Translations under genes and position numbers: made by a program | DNA from: Liquidambar formosana | Lineage: Eukaryota; Streptophyta; Magnoliopsida; Saxifragales; Altingiaceae | Reading direction: 5' to 3' | Length of the DNA: 64,000 nucleotides | NCBI GenBank assembly: GCA_039720395.1 | Contig: CM077833.1 | Coordinates: forward strand, 8,509,036 to 8,573,035 | Notes under the pieces: generated by a model | What the model was told of the DNA's origin: nothing | The model's database searches: none | Seen by the model: only the letters and a program-made list of their open reading frames with translations | In this document: positions 45,790-57,489 of the stretch, one piece after another | Numbering within the stretch: position 1 is the stretch's first letter | How the letters are laid out: each line of letters begins with the position of its first letter

Positions 45790-46856
45790 GTTTCCTTCTA
45801 GTTTTTGGTAACTTTTGAGTTACTTAAGCCCCAAGGGGGTCTCTAATAGCCCTTGGATTAATTTATAGGAGTTTAATCCTAGCCAATGGTTAATCCTAAT
45901 TGAACTCTATAAATAGCCCCTATGCTCCAGCACAAAGGGAGCCACTTTATGCATTAAAATTGGGTTTGTGAGAGAGAATAAGAGAGAGAGAGTTGAAGGA
46001 GAGCTAGAGTTCTTGCTGTAGCTTTGAAGAACATTGATTCAAGACATTCACAAGTCAAGAGGAGAGTCTCTACAGCAGCAAGGAAGCTTCTCCTAAAGTA
46101 ACCTCCCTCCTTGTTTATGCTTTAATATGAGTCTTCTTATAGAATAGGCTTATTGCATGTTAAAGATAGCTTTTTTATCATGTATTAATGCTTTAGCTAG
46201 TTAATATACGTGAAATACTTGCTGTTTATGATGGGTTTAGCATACTTTTGGACTGTTTCATAGGATTTAAAGCATGAATGTGAGCTTAGAGTTTCTATTG
46301 TCCTTGTTTTAGAATAGTGTTATTGCATGTTAAAGTTAGGATTTTTATCATGTTCTATTGCTTTAGTTAGTTGATATGCATGATTTAAGTTTTGTTTAAT
46401 ATGAGTTTAGCATGTTTAGAGTTTGTTTTGTGTGTTTTCAAGCATGTTTGTGAGTTTAGGGTTTTTAGTGTCCTTGTTTTAGGTTTGTTTCATACAGCAT
46501 GTTAGTTTAAGCTTTTTTTTCTTCATAGTTGCTGTATATGTTTTACATATAGAATAACTATGATAGTTCTTGCATTCATATAGGTCATTCTAGGGTTTTT
46601 ATGCATAATATGGTATTAGGATTGCATTAGAGCTTATATTTATTCGCTGTTTGTGCTGTTAGCATGTTTAGTGGATCAATTTAGGCCATAATACTATTCT
46701 GTCCAGATTTATATATCATTGTGTTTGCATGGTTTTGAGCATGTGTAAGGATACAAATAGGTGTGGTAATAGTCCTATGGCAAATAGGGCTGCCCTTGCT
46801 TGAAATTACTAATGCTTGGAGCTATTGCGCTCAGGTAAGTGGGTGTGAAGGTGCCC
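45790..46856 (+). mobile_element. Old Tat LTR fragment (middle part)
   Basis: Matches the middle of the Tat LTRs, closest in wording to the LTR of E: GAGTTACTTAAGCCCCAAG, TATA box TATAAATA (45908-45915), repeated GCATGTTAAAG/AGGTTT phrases and the segment ending GCTCAGGTAAGTGGG. It stops at GTGCCC, where element D begins. Its left end abuts the Tekay-like LTR. Confidence 0.75.
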
Positions 46857-48019
46857 TATCACACCCCATTTTTGTCACCTTAGCTAGGACATATCATTTT
46901 ATGTAGGATTTTGAGTCCTTTTCGAGTCTAGACTTTTGCATTGAGTTTCTATGGCATTGAATATCATGTGTATGAATTTTGAAGTGATTTGGAGTACATT
47001 TCGATAGTCAATAAGAACTTTTGCGACTTAAAGGGCATAATCGTCTTTTAAGCCGTATATTTTCCATTTGACCTTGAAATGAATCCTGACATTATATATA
47101 TATAATCCACTTATCGATATTAGTCCCTATAAGGTGACATATAACGATCTTTGGATTTGGAACTATCTCTATTAATCTCATTAAAAGCTCCCACTATGAT
47201 GATTATGGACTTTAAGAGGATTCAATCCAAGCCAATGAATTGAATCCTTGGTCTAAGGTGGGTGTAGGTGATCGTAAAACATTCATTTGAAACATAGCAT
47301 GCACTCTTGAAAATCTTCTCCAAGCTTTCAAGTCCTTCAATCTCCTCCATTGGTTTCATGGTCTTCACCATAGGCTTGTTGGGCTCCACCATGCTCCTTA
47401 GTGTGCTCTCAATTACATAACATTTACATAATTTTAAAGAAAGGGATACATAAGGGGAATGTGGGGTACATAAGAGAATGATAGAGAGAGAGAAGAAGGT
47501 GGCATGCAAGCCCCAAATAAATAATACATCACCATAATAAAATTACAACTCTTGAAAATAATACAACCCATTCATAAGACGGCCAATCACAATTGGATTA
47601 AGGGGTATAGTCCATAATCATCATTCATCCATAACCATACAATCACATTGCATAATAAAGGAAATAACTGTAAGCAATAAACATATGGGCATTCATGGTA
47701 ACTCTATTGATTGGTTTTCATTAATCTCATTAATGTGTCCTAATCTTATTAGGAGATGCATAAGTTCCTGAATTAATTAAGTCTTAACATTTAAGACATT
47801 TAATTTCAATTAATCAATTGAAACATATAAAGTCCCCTAATAAAACTCTAATATCAAATATTAGGATCTTTTTAATTAAATAAAAATAATTTTATTCAAT
47901 TAAAATTTCCAGATTTTTATTTAATCCTAAATTGTGTTTTAAACCATTTAAAACAATATAAAATTAATCACCATTAATTAAATAATCAATTTCGGAATTA
48001 AATAAAATCATTTTATTAA

Positions 48020-48610
48020 TTAATTAGTGCATTAGGGTTTCCTAAAACCCTAAACCCTAAATGCATTAACTCTAAACCCTAAGTGTAACCCTAATGCATT
48101 AAATGCCTTATGATTGGTCAATTAATGACCAATCATTTAAACCCTAGGTTTATATGGTATTAATGATTAGGATTAGGGTTTAATTAATGCCACCTAGGAT
48201 ATTAATTACTCCTAATTAATATGCACTAATTAGGGTTTCTAAAACCCTAAACCTTAAACCTATTAAATGCCAATTATTAATTACTAAATCATTAATGATC
48301 ATGATTGGTCATTAATGACCAATCATTTAACCCTAGGTTAGACACATTAATTACTAGGTTTAGTTATTAATTAATGCATTAATAGAATTAGGGTTTAATT
48401 AATATGAATTAGGGTTTCCTAAACCCTAAACCCTAGACATCATAAATGCAATTAATTATACCCTAATGATTAATAACCATGATTGGTCAATTAATGACCA
48501 ATCATTAAACACTTTAATTATGGTAATTAATTGCTCAATTAGGGTTTTAATTAATGCCATTAATAGATTTAGGGTTTCATCATTAAAGGGAATTAGGGTT
48601 TCCTAAGAAA
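48020..48610. repeat. Repeats with CCAAT palindromes and AAACCCTAA phrases
   Basis: GATTGGTCA...TGACCAATC inverted repeats occur at 48112-48134, 48303-48324 and 48481-48503. The middle one extends to a perfect 26-bp palindrome with half-site ATGATTGGTCATT. Between them AAACCCTAA and TTAGGGTTT recur irregularly. The spacing (191, 178 bp) suggests a decayed tandem repeat. Confidence 0.75.
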
Positions 48611-49968
48611 CCCTAAGGCTGCCGCCACCTATAGTGGGCTGCCATGGCTAGGCAAGGCTGCCATGGCTTGGCCAAGCCATGGGAGGCCATCGCCAGCAAA
48701 GGGGAACTCAAGCCAGGATGTGGGCCAAGCCCATGGACACGTGTGGAGTGGCCAAGAGGGCTGTCTTCTTCAAAGAACATTAGGGTTTCCTGAACCCAGT
48801 GCTGGCACCACCATGGGAGGACCTCCAAGGTCACAAAAGTTTCTAAAACTTAATCAATTCGACTCCACCAACAAAACCAGCTTTTGTATCATGTCCCTAC
48901 ATGAATTACTAAGCTAATTGAAGTGGTTTGGATGATCAAATCATCCCCAATTGTTCTAAACAATTCAAGAACAGTAGGCTGTCCAGAATTTGACAGCATA
49001 CTGTCCATGATCACAAATTGATTTAAAACCCAGTAAGATGATTAATTCAGGCTACCAAATTATTTTTCCTAGCATCCTACATGTCTTAGGAAACAAATAA
49101 AATTGGTTTCATGCAATTTGGAGTTCCCTAGCTCAAGATATGAACAAAACTCCATTGATGACTTTCTGCAGAAAAACAGCCTGCTGTGTTCTTCCAAGAA
49201 ATCAAACTTTTTGATTCTTTATGCATCAAGACTCCTTTGATTATTAAAGAATATGATCTATACATCATATATCATCATCCTATAATGATTATTCATCAAT
49301 TTTACAGAAGTATCTGATCATAACAGTAGCAAGAACCCTAGGGTTCTAAAACCCAGATTCAAACATAGTGGTCTTCTCTTTCTTCCTTCTGTTCTAGACT
49401 CATAATCCAATTATGATGCATCCGAATGCTTGGGAACCCTTTCCTACCATGTCTAGAACATAACCCAAGTGGTGGCAACCATTTCCATGCCTTTGATCTC
49501 CATCACAAACTCACAATTGTGGTAGTTACATCATTCCCGAGCAAAACTGTCTTCCCTAACAGCCTGTAGTAAAAAATTCATAACTTTCACTACAAAACTC
49601 GGATTGAAGAACCGTTTGTTGGGTTGTAAATCTGATTTGAAGAGCCTTCTAACCATATATGGCTCAAAAATTTTGGAGAAGAACTCTGATTTTGGCATGC
49701 AAAACAAGATGACGATTTTTTATAGCTACCATGAAAACTGTTCTTCTTCTTCTCCAAACTCAATCCCTATTCAACTTTTGAATAACCAGCAGCTCTAAAA
49801 CTTATTTTAGAAGAGGAGTAGAAGGAGAATTAACCTAGGGTTCAATAACCCTAGGTTCGGCCATGAGAGGGAAACCATTCTAATGCATGAACATAAATTC
49901 CAGATTTATTAACCAATCAATTTACCATAAATTCCAGCCCATATGCAGTTTGTATTAGGCATAATCAT

Positions 49969-49981
49969 GGCTCTGATACCA
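49969..49981 (-). other. Initiator tRNA-Met primer-binding site of the Angela-like element
   Basis: Minus strand TGGTATCAGAGCC, one base from the LTR end. It fixes the orientation of the element and shows that the LTR to its right is the 5' LTR. Confidence 0.9.
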
Positions 49982-49982
49982 C

Positions 49983-51673
49983 TGTTGGGAATCTAACTAG
50001 AGAGGAAAAACTACAAAGGCGGAATTAAAATTTTTCCTACAATTCCCAAAACCATGAATCTTAATTATGCTTAATACAAAACAAAAACCCTAACTAGAAG
50101 AGGGTAGAATTACTTACAGTTTGATATGGTCTTCTCCTTTATGCTCTAAGCTTTGTCTTCTCCTTTTTGCTCCAAGCTTTGTCTCCAGACAGCGGTGAAT
50201 GAGCAGCCCAAGTGTGCTGCCTCCAACGGTATCCACACCTAGCTTGAGCTTGAAGTCCTTTCCTTCTTCTTCCTTGTTGTTGCTAGAGGTGGAGAAGAAG
50301 GAGAGAGAGAGAGGGAGAACTATAATTTTCAGCCAGCCCTTTGGGGAGAATGAATGTTATGATGTCATCACATCATAATAGGCATTATATAGCCCACTAA
50401 TAGGGCCGGCCCTAGGGGAACTTCTAACCCTAGTGGGTTTTGTGTAATTACTCTCAATTACACAATTAGCCAACTAGTTTGCATCAAATACAAATTAGCC
50501 CCTTAAAGAACTTTTTTTTAATCACTTATACCCTTTCTCTCATAGACAATCAAGCTCTCTTAGCATGATCAGTGTGTGACCCATTGGGTTCACATCATCA
50601 AGTAGTAGGAATAGCACATGTTGTGCACAATGGAACACTTATTATTAAGGGTCTAATTGGAACTCCTTCCAATTCCCTAATTGATTATAACTCATTTATA
50701 TCAATTAGGGCTTCTACTAACCATGAGTAACACCTAGGATATGGCTCATGGTGTGGTCCTTAATGAGGTGAATAGTCATTTACAAAGAACCCTTCTGTTA
50801 TAGTTTATAGGTTACAATTCCATCCTTCCATCAACACAATGTCTCCAATTGAACTAATAGGACATGGAAGACTGTCAAGTCCCTAGTTCAATTACTTTAT
50901 ACTCATTCATTAATATCAACTCAATGATGAACTTATGGAAACTCCTTTCCATATTCATTCTACCATGGGCCCATGGATTTAATGAGTTATATTCAATGAA
51001 TGCTATATGAGACATTCACTCCCTTTTTCCTGAGAGTGATGGATTCCTTGTTGATCACTCACATGCCTTCACACACATAGCAGAAGGGCCAATGAACACC
51101 CTTACAGACCCTTGAATAGGATCTGCACTTAGTGTTATCAAACTTCTAAAGCTACATGCATAAAACAACCATGGTGTCTCAGGTCTAAGGATTACTTGTA
51201 CCACTATAACAATGAGAAATTGATTGACAGGCAAGTTAAAACTCCATTCAGTTTATCTCATATCTTTGGTCACATTCAGTGTACCTATTCTTATAACAGG
51301 CTCCCACTTGTTGGTTGTAGTGTCTCCACACAAATAGCTTAAGACTAGCTATCTTCCTATAGAGTCAACCTAACAAGTGCTAGTCCTATGGTTCATTACT
51401 GTCCATCATAGTGAACCTTCAACTAGGAATGATTTAAGAGTTTAGTACAGAGATATATTTAGAGTCTCAAAATTACAACCCTTTGTAATTTCATATTCTC
51501 AACTCTAACTCCATGGACATATTATGTAAATATAAATGATGCATATAAACATAATAGAATAAGCCCTTTTATTAAATCAATAATAAATGTGACATATATA
51601 AATGAAATCAATTGATTGTTCCTAATCCCTAAACAATCATCTCTATGATTGGCTCTAGGGCATAATCCTAACA
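49983..51673 (-). mobile_element. Angela-like 5' LTR, 1691 bp
   Basis: Plus-strand ends are TGTTGGGAATC and CATAATCCTAACA, a perfect TGTT...AACA pair. Length fits Angela LTRs (about 1.7 kb as I recall). No gene inside. Confidence 0.82.
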
Positions 51674-52217
51674 GATATAACTCCACATGTTAGGATAGTT
51701 CAATATTTTTAGGATGCATTATGAATGATTTTAAGATGATTTATGGCTTTATATGCTTGATAATCCCTGATTTACTAAGGATTGGATAGTGTTATTCTTC
51801 TTATCCTCTTAAATCATGCATAGTTCACATGTTTAGGTTGCTGTGATTATTGTCATGAGTTGATGCTTCTGTTAGTTAATATACATGATATGAATGATAT
51901 TCATGATGATTTGAGCATGTGTTAGAGTCTTTTCGTAGGTTTTTATGCATAGTTGTGAGATTAGGGTTTCGATAACCCTAAAATCACACAGGTCTTATAC
52001 AGCATGCTTAGCTTAGTTTTGTGAGTAATTTCTCATCATAGTCATTCTATATATGCTGCATATAGTTGAATCATGCTAGGTTTGCATTCATATAGTAGAT
52101 TTTATAGGGTTTTTAGAGACATTATCCTTTTCTAAGGATAATTATCCTTTTCGTTGAGTGAGGTTCTGCATGAGAACTTTCTGTGATGTGTTTAAGCATG
52201 AAATCACTTCTGTTGTG

Positions 52218-52260
<43 letters not shown>

Positions 52261-53465
52261 CGTAGGATATGTTGATTGCACCTCCCCATAACGACTTTTT
52301 TACGTGAAATTATCTTAGGATAGTTTCGCTTAAGAAAACTCGCCGTAGGAAGGCCTATTTTCATATTTTACATAAAATATCATCTTTTTTGCTAGAATAG
52401 ACTTAGTTATCATGTTTATTGATATTATTGGAGTCTCTCATAATTGTTAGCATCTTTTTCATTGGTTTTTTATGCATGTTAGTCAGGTCATTGCATGTAG
52501 GATTGAGTTAGAGTCCTTAGTTATTCATCATTCTTGTTGTTTGCATGGTTAATGGATGATTTTAGGCCTTGTCATGGTTCTTTCTAGATTAGTATATTGC
52601 TCTTTTCGCATGATTTTGTGCACTTGTAAGGGTGCAAACAGGTACAATGCCTGTCCTATTGCAAATAGGGCCGCTATTGCTTGAAATGGCTAATGCTTGG
52701 AGCTTTTGCGCTTAGGTAAGTAGGGTATGAAGTGCCCTAATTCACTTTTCTTCTTTCTTTTCTCTTCTCCCTCCTAGGGTTACTTCTTAATACGAACACA
52801 TGGTGATTATCAAAGGTTTCCTTTATCAATAAAATTCTGGTTTTCTATCAAAGTTTTCCTCTCATGGAAGTTTTCAATTGTGGATTATTCAGTACATTTT
52901 TCGAACAAGGAAACCTAGGGTTTTTACCATAGGTTTGTATTAGGTTGCAACCCTATTCTTTTCGAACTACGTGGACTTTGATCCATGTATTTCACTGCAT
53001 GGTACGTAGGCGCTCTTCGTGAGGCTCAAGTCCGTTCTAGGATCCAAGTATCCTATGCTTTCCTTTTCTTTTCTTCTTTTTTTCTATTTTGTTTTATTTG
53101 TTTGATTGTGCATGGATGATTGGATAGAATATGTGTTATGCATGCTACCATGTGATGATATATGCTGATATTTGAGTGGAAAAGATCTTAAGTTAGCCCA
53201 ATCAAATTAAGAGACCAACTCGGGCGATGTGGGTGCCTATGGGCTTTGCCCAGAACCTTCCCACGTCATAACTTAGCCCTCGAATCCAATTTTCTGGTTT
53301 TAAAGACTTTGCTTTTCCTTTAATGGAGTCATGTGGTTTTGAAAATAAAACATTTTTGTGGTTTTCCTCTTTTTCCTAAAAAATGAGGTGGCGACTCCTT
53401 TTCGTTTGTTGTCTTTCACACCTATCTTTCGCCAAATCCTAGTGGGCCGTTTTCTGGGGTTCACA
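51674..53465 (+). mobile_element. LTR D, right segment
   Basis: Resumes the LTR at GATATAACTCC and carries the U5 blocks and nested hairpin (about 53189-53275). A (TA)n expansion at 52223-52259 is specific to this copy. Its left segment is 46857-47089. Confidence 0.88.
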
Positions 53466-53468
53466 GTT

Positions 53469-54145
53469 TGGCGACTCCACTGGAGATATCGAGGGCTAGA
53501 CTCATTTGATTTGATTGGGCTAAATTAATTTCTTTATTGTTTAATAAAATCAATCGCTTGCATCCGCTTGATTGTGTGCTTTCATTTATTGCATTGTGTG
53601 CGCAATTGTTGCATGATCACTCGATTGTCCCTCGGTGTATCCTTGCCAACTGATAGCCTAGTTCGACCTTGGTTTTCCTGATTCCATGTGTTGGGTGAAG
53701 CTATCAAACCTCTCTTGCCAAGTATCCTTGGGCTTGCCCTTGGGTATATCAAATGGATCAATCACGTACTGCTGGACCCACGCGACATTCCTGATGTCAC
53801 ATGTGGTTAGGTATAAAGATTGGTACAAGCAAAGTTGAGGACCCTAGCCTACCCTCTTAAAAGAAAGAATTGCATGTAATGGGCCTTCTAGGACACCGTT
53901 GGATCACCTATATGCACACACATTGTTGTGATGATATGCTACCGTGTTTGTGATGTGTTGCTATGCTTTGTTGATTGAGTAGGTAATTAAAGGAGACTTT
54001 ACATTTTACAACCTTAATATGTACTCTTCCCCATACCCCCCACAAGGGTAATTGGTTAAGAGAACTAATTAAGGGTGTACGTTGTAAAAATTTTGAGATA
54101 ATTATAGAAGCTTAGGATGGACCTTTAGGTTGAAAAATTGAGTGT
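53469..54145 (+). other. Element D primer-binding site (53469-53487) and leader
   Basis: TGGCGACTCCACTGGAGAT matches the tRNA-Arg end with one change. The leader is homologous to those of B and E; no gene. Confidence 0.85.
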
Positions 54146-54323
54146 TTGCCTTATGTTAGAGGGAGAGACGTGCTGGCTTGGATCCGTAATCAACAAGGGC
54201 GTCTAGTCAGTATTGATTCTGTCACCGAGTCGAGTATGGCCGAGGAAAGAACTAGCAATCGTGGTTTCAACCTTGAGGCCACTTTGAAAGCTATCATGGA
54301 AAAGCATAACCACACTGCCCAGG
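54146..54323 (+). pseudogene. Element D gag start, cut by element E
   Basis: Encodes RGRDVLAWIRNQQGRLVS, then MAEERTSNRGFNLEATLKAI, matching element B. The frame stops being gag at CCCAGG, where the LTR of E begins. Continuation must lie beyond the right end of the window. Confidence 0.88.
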
Positions 54324-55030
54324 TGTCACACCCCATTTTTGCCACCTTAGCTAGGGTTTGTCATTGCATGTGTCTTTTTGTCTCCTTTTTGAGTCTAGTC
54401 TTTTGCATTGAGTTTCTAGGGTCCTAAGGATGGTGTGTATGAATTTTGGTTCGATTTGGAGTTGATCTCGAGGGTTAATTAGAACTTTTGTGACTTGAGG
54501 GGCATAATCGTCTTTTTGATCACAAACTTTCCATTTGACCTTGAAATGATCTCCAAGTTGCCAATTGGAGTTCATATGGTTGTATTTGAGGTATTTGTGG
54601 GTTCAATTCGATGAATTGAAGGTTCGGGATTAGAATGGCTCATTAAGGCTCAGGTTGGCTAAAAGACCTACTTCGGGTTAGCTCGAATTGGCTCATGATT
54701 TTCACTCTATGACTACTCATTTGACCTTGATTGGTCTTGATTTCATCCCCAAATGTGTTTAGGGAGGTTGAATTTCGAATTGGAAAGCATTCGGTGCGAC
54801 CCTATGTGCATACCTAAGCTAAGCGATGGTGAGGCATAGCGGTTAACCACCTTTGTAGGACTCAACCATGCAGCCATGGCTAGGGTTTCTCACCCTCAAG
54901 TGACTCAAATTACATTCCCCTTCGAAACACGGCCGTTTTGGCTTTCGTTTCGTCAAAATCGGAGTTAATTTGAACCCTAAAACACATTTGGAAGTCAAAG
55001 GGGTCAAAAATGGGCATATGCTGACAGAGC

Positions 55031-55110
55031 CTCGGGTGACCACCCAGGCCTGGGCGGCTAGCCGCCTGGGCCCAGGCTGCTAGCCGCCCAGCCCCAGGTG
55101 GTCACCCGAG
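55031..55110 (+). promoter_or_regulatory. 80-bp palindromic module in LTR E
   Basis: The best inverted repeat of the set: CTCGGGTGACCACC opens it and GGTGGTCACCCGAG closes it, perfect 14-bp arms. Between them stand GGCGGCTAGCCGCC (perfect palindrome) and GGCTGCTAGCCGCC. The four sites are about 20 bp apart. TATAAATA follows about 190 bp downstream, as in B. Confidence 0.72.
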
Positions 55111-57172
55111 CCACTTTCCTTTTTTGAGCCTTGACGCGGCTCCCACCCTATTTTCTCGGATTTGCTCGCCTTTGGCCGCCATTTAACCCTAATTTCAGCC
55201 TTTTTTGACCTACTTGAGCCCCAAGGTAACCTCTAAGAGCCCTTGGATCAATCCCTAGGGTTTTAATCCCAACCATTGAGGGTTTCCCCTCAATCCCTAT
55301 AAATACCCCCTTATACTTCAGCAAAAAGGGGACTTTGGAGACACTTTGGGGGACACTTTGGAGGCACTTTGGTGAGACTTGGAGGCTATGGCAGCCATCC
55401 TTAGGGTAGTTTAACCTAAACTTAGAGTGAGAGAGTGTGAGAGAAAACTTGAAGGAAGGCTGGAGCATTGCTTGAAGGCTTGAAGGAGGTTGTTTCCAGC
55501 AGTACACAAGAGAAGGAGGACTCCCTACAGCAGCAAAAGGATACTTCACCATAGGTATTCCCCCCTTCCTCCTCATCTCTCTTTTAAAGTTAGGGTTTTT
55601 GCATAGAATAGGATGATTGCATATCAAAGCTTGTGTTTTTATCATGTCTTGTTGCTTCCATGCATGTTTAGGATCATATTTGTGGGCTGTTTAGTATGCT
55701 AGGATGTTATTCCATGTGATTTACTGCATGTTTGGGACTTTAGGGTTTCTTAGGTGCTTAAAATGGTTTTCTGCATGAAATAACTCTTTGGCATATTAGA
55801 GCTTATGTTTTTATTGTGTTTTGTTGCTTCCATTGGAATGTATGCATGATTAGGATAATATTTATGGGCTGTTTAGTATGCTAGGATGATGTCCCATGTG
55901 ATTTACTGCATGTTTGGGATTCTAGGGTTTCCTTAGTGCTGAAATTGAGTTTATGTTTAGAATAGCTATATTTCATGTGCAAGCTTGTATTTTTCTCATG
56001 TGTGGATGCTTCTATTGATTAATATGCATGATTAGCATGATGTCTATAATGAGTTTTGCATGATTTAGAGTTATTTTATGTGATTTTGAGCACAATTGTG
56101 ATTCTAGGGTTTTTATCATCCTTGTGTGAGTTTAGTTGCATATAGCATGATAGCTTAGGGTTTTTCTTTGTGTTTTCTTCATAGTTGATATATATGTGCT
56201 GCATATTTGATAACTATGATATTTCTAGCATTCATATAGTTGATTTTAGGGTTTTTTGCATGTCATTGCATGTAGGGTTGAATTAGGGTTTTAGTTAGCT
56301 TATGATTCATGTTGTTGCATGACTTGTGGTTGATTTTAAGCCTTATTTCAATTCTGTCTAGATCTGTTATTTGTCCTTGATATGATATTTTGAGCATGTG
56401 TTAGCCCATGTTTGGGCATGATAATGGCTTGATTTGGAATCTAGCTTGTTTGGTTGGTATTTTTGGTATGTTTTGCATGGAAATTGCAGGTGCTTTGACA
56501 GGTACAACAGGTGCAACTACCCCACTAATGTGGGGTGGTTATTTTGGCTATTGTGAGATGAAATCTTACAAATAAGGTAATTACCCTATGCAATAGGGTG
56601 GTTACTTTGACAGGTTGCTTTTGCTTAAGGTAAGTAGGGTGTGAGGGTGCCCCAATTCACCCTTCTTTCCTTTCCTTGAAACTTTCCCTTTCTCCCTCCC
56701 TAGGGTTGTTTCCTAATAGAGGGGTATGGTAGATTCTATAGTTTCCTTTCAATAAAGATACCTTTTAAATCAAAGTTTCCATCTTTATCAAAATTCCATA
56801 TTTTACCAAAATTCTTTTGAGAATCATTTATTTTGGAAACTTACCATGTTTTACTTGAAAGGAAACTTAGGGTTTACCATAGGCCTTGATTAGGTTATAA
56901 CCCTATTCCCTTTCGAACTACGTGGACTTTGATCCATGTATTTCCATACATGGTACGTAGGCGCTCTTCGTGATGTTCAAGTCCGCCCTAGGATACTAAG
57001 TATCCTAGGTTTTCTTCTCCCCCCTCTTTCTTTTTTCTGTTTTTTCTTTGATTTACATGATTATATGGATGAATGAATGAATGATATGCATGCTGTCTTG
57101 TGATGATAACTGTTGATTTATGTGTGATTAAGACTTTGATTTAGCCCAATTAAATTAAGAGACCGTTTAGGG

Positions 57173-57216
57173 CGATATGGGTGCCTATAGGCTTTGCCTA
57201 GAACCTTCCCATATCG
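57173..57216 (+). promoter_or_regulatory. U5 nested hairpin of LTR E
   Basis: CGATATGGG pairs perfectly with CCCATATCG, and TAGGC-ttt-GCCTA forms the tip. Compared with LTRs A to D both stems have changed on both sides so that pairing is kept. Confidence 0.75.
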
Positions 57217-57404
57217 TAACTTAGCCTCCGAATCCCCGAATTCTCTGGTTTCCAAAAGATCATTTGCCTTTCCATTTTTAAATATGGAGTCAATCTTTTG
57301 TTTTCCTAAAACAAAACTGTTTTTAGGGTTTTCCTTGTTTCCTTTAAAAAATAAGGTGGCGACTCCTTTCTTTTTCCAAACCCATTCGTGGGCCCTCTTT
57401 TCCT

Positions 57405-57489
57405 GGGTCCACAGACTGGCGACTTTTAAACCCTCCTGTGGGCCTTAACCATTTCTGGGGTTCACAGAACTGGCGACTCCACTGGGGAT
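57405..57489 (+). other. Duplicated LTR end and primer-binding site
   Basis: The functional site is TGGCGACTCCACTGGGGAT at 57471-57489, four bases after the LTR end, a full tRNA-Arg match. Fifty-four bases earlier an LTR-end-like GGGTCCACA (ends 57413) is followed by GAC and TGGCGACTT (57417-57425), a ghost of the same junction. Confidence 0.7.

Larger units (their letters stand above)
47090..51673 (-). mobile_element. Truncated Angela-like copia derivative without coding capacity
   Basis: On the minus strand the LTR begins TGTTAGGATTATGCCCTAGAG, which resembles Angela/BARE LTR ends, and is followed by a perfect TGGTATCAGAGCC primer-binding site. The internal part (47090-49968) has no gag or pol, as in large non-autonomous derivatives. 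The left LTR is missing. The insertion left GATAT at 51674, probably one copy of its target duplication, while adjoining LTR D sequence was lost with the left end. Confidence 0.75.
46857..54323 (+). mobile_element. Element D: Tat/Ogre-type, 5' end only, twice interrupted
   Basis: The 5' LTR starts TATCACACCCC (TG changed to TA) at 46857 and ends GGGTTCACA at 53465. A 4.58-kb Angela-like sequence (47090-51673) replaces about 970 bp of it, including the promoter. A primer-binding site (53469-53487), leader and the first gag codons follow; element E is inserted at 54324. LTR wording (GCTAGGACATATCATTT) groups D with solo LTR A. Confidence 0.85.
54324..57466 (+). mobile_element. 5' LTR of element E, 3143 bp
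   Basis: Starts TGTCACACCCC and ends GGGTTCACA. The R region has its own repeats (CATGTGATTTACTGCATG at two places, 55710 and 55895 region). TATAAATA is at 55298-55305. Acceptor-like CCTCCCTAG ends at 56703. Confidence 0.93.

Noticed and set aside
47222..47509. 95-residue minus-strand frame near the left edge of the Angela-like region
   Set aside because: No recognisable domain, and the surrounding sequence has no gag or pol; could be captured host sequence but I cannot support a gene.
48020..48610. Interstitial telomere
   Set aside because: AAACCCTAA phrases are irregular and interspersed, not a tandem array of the heptamer.
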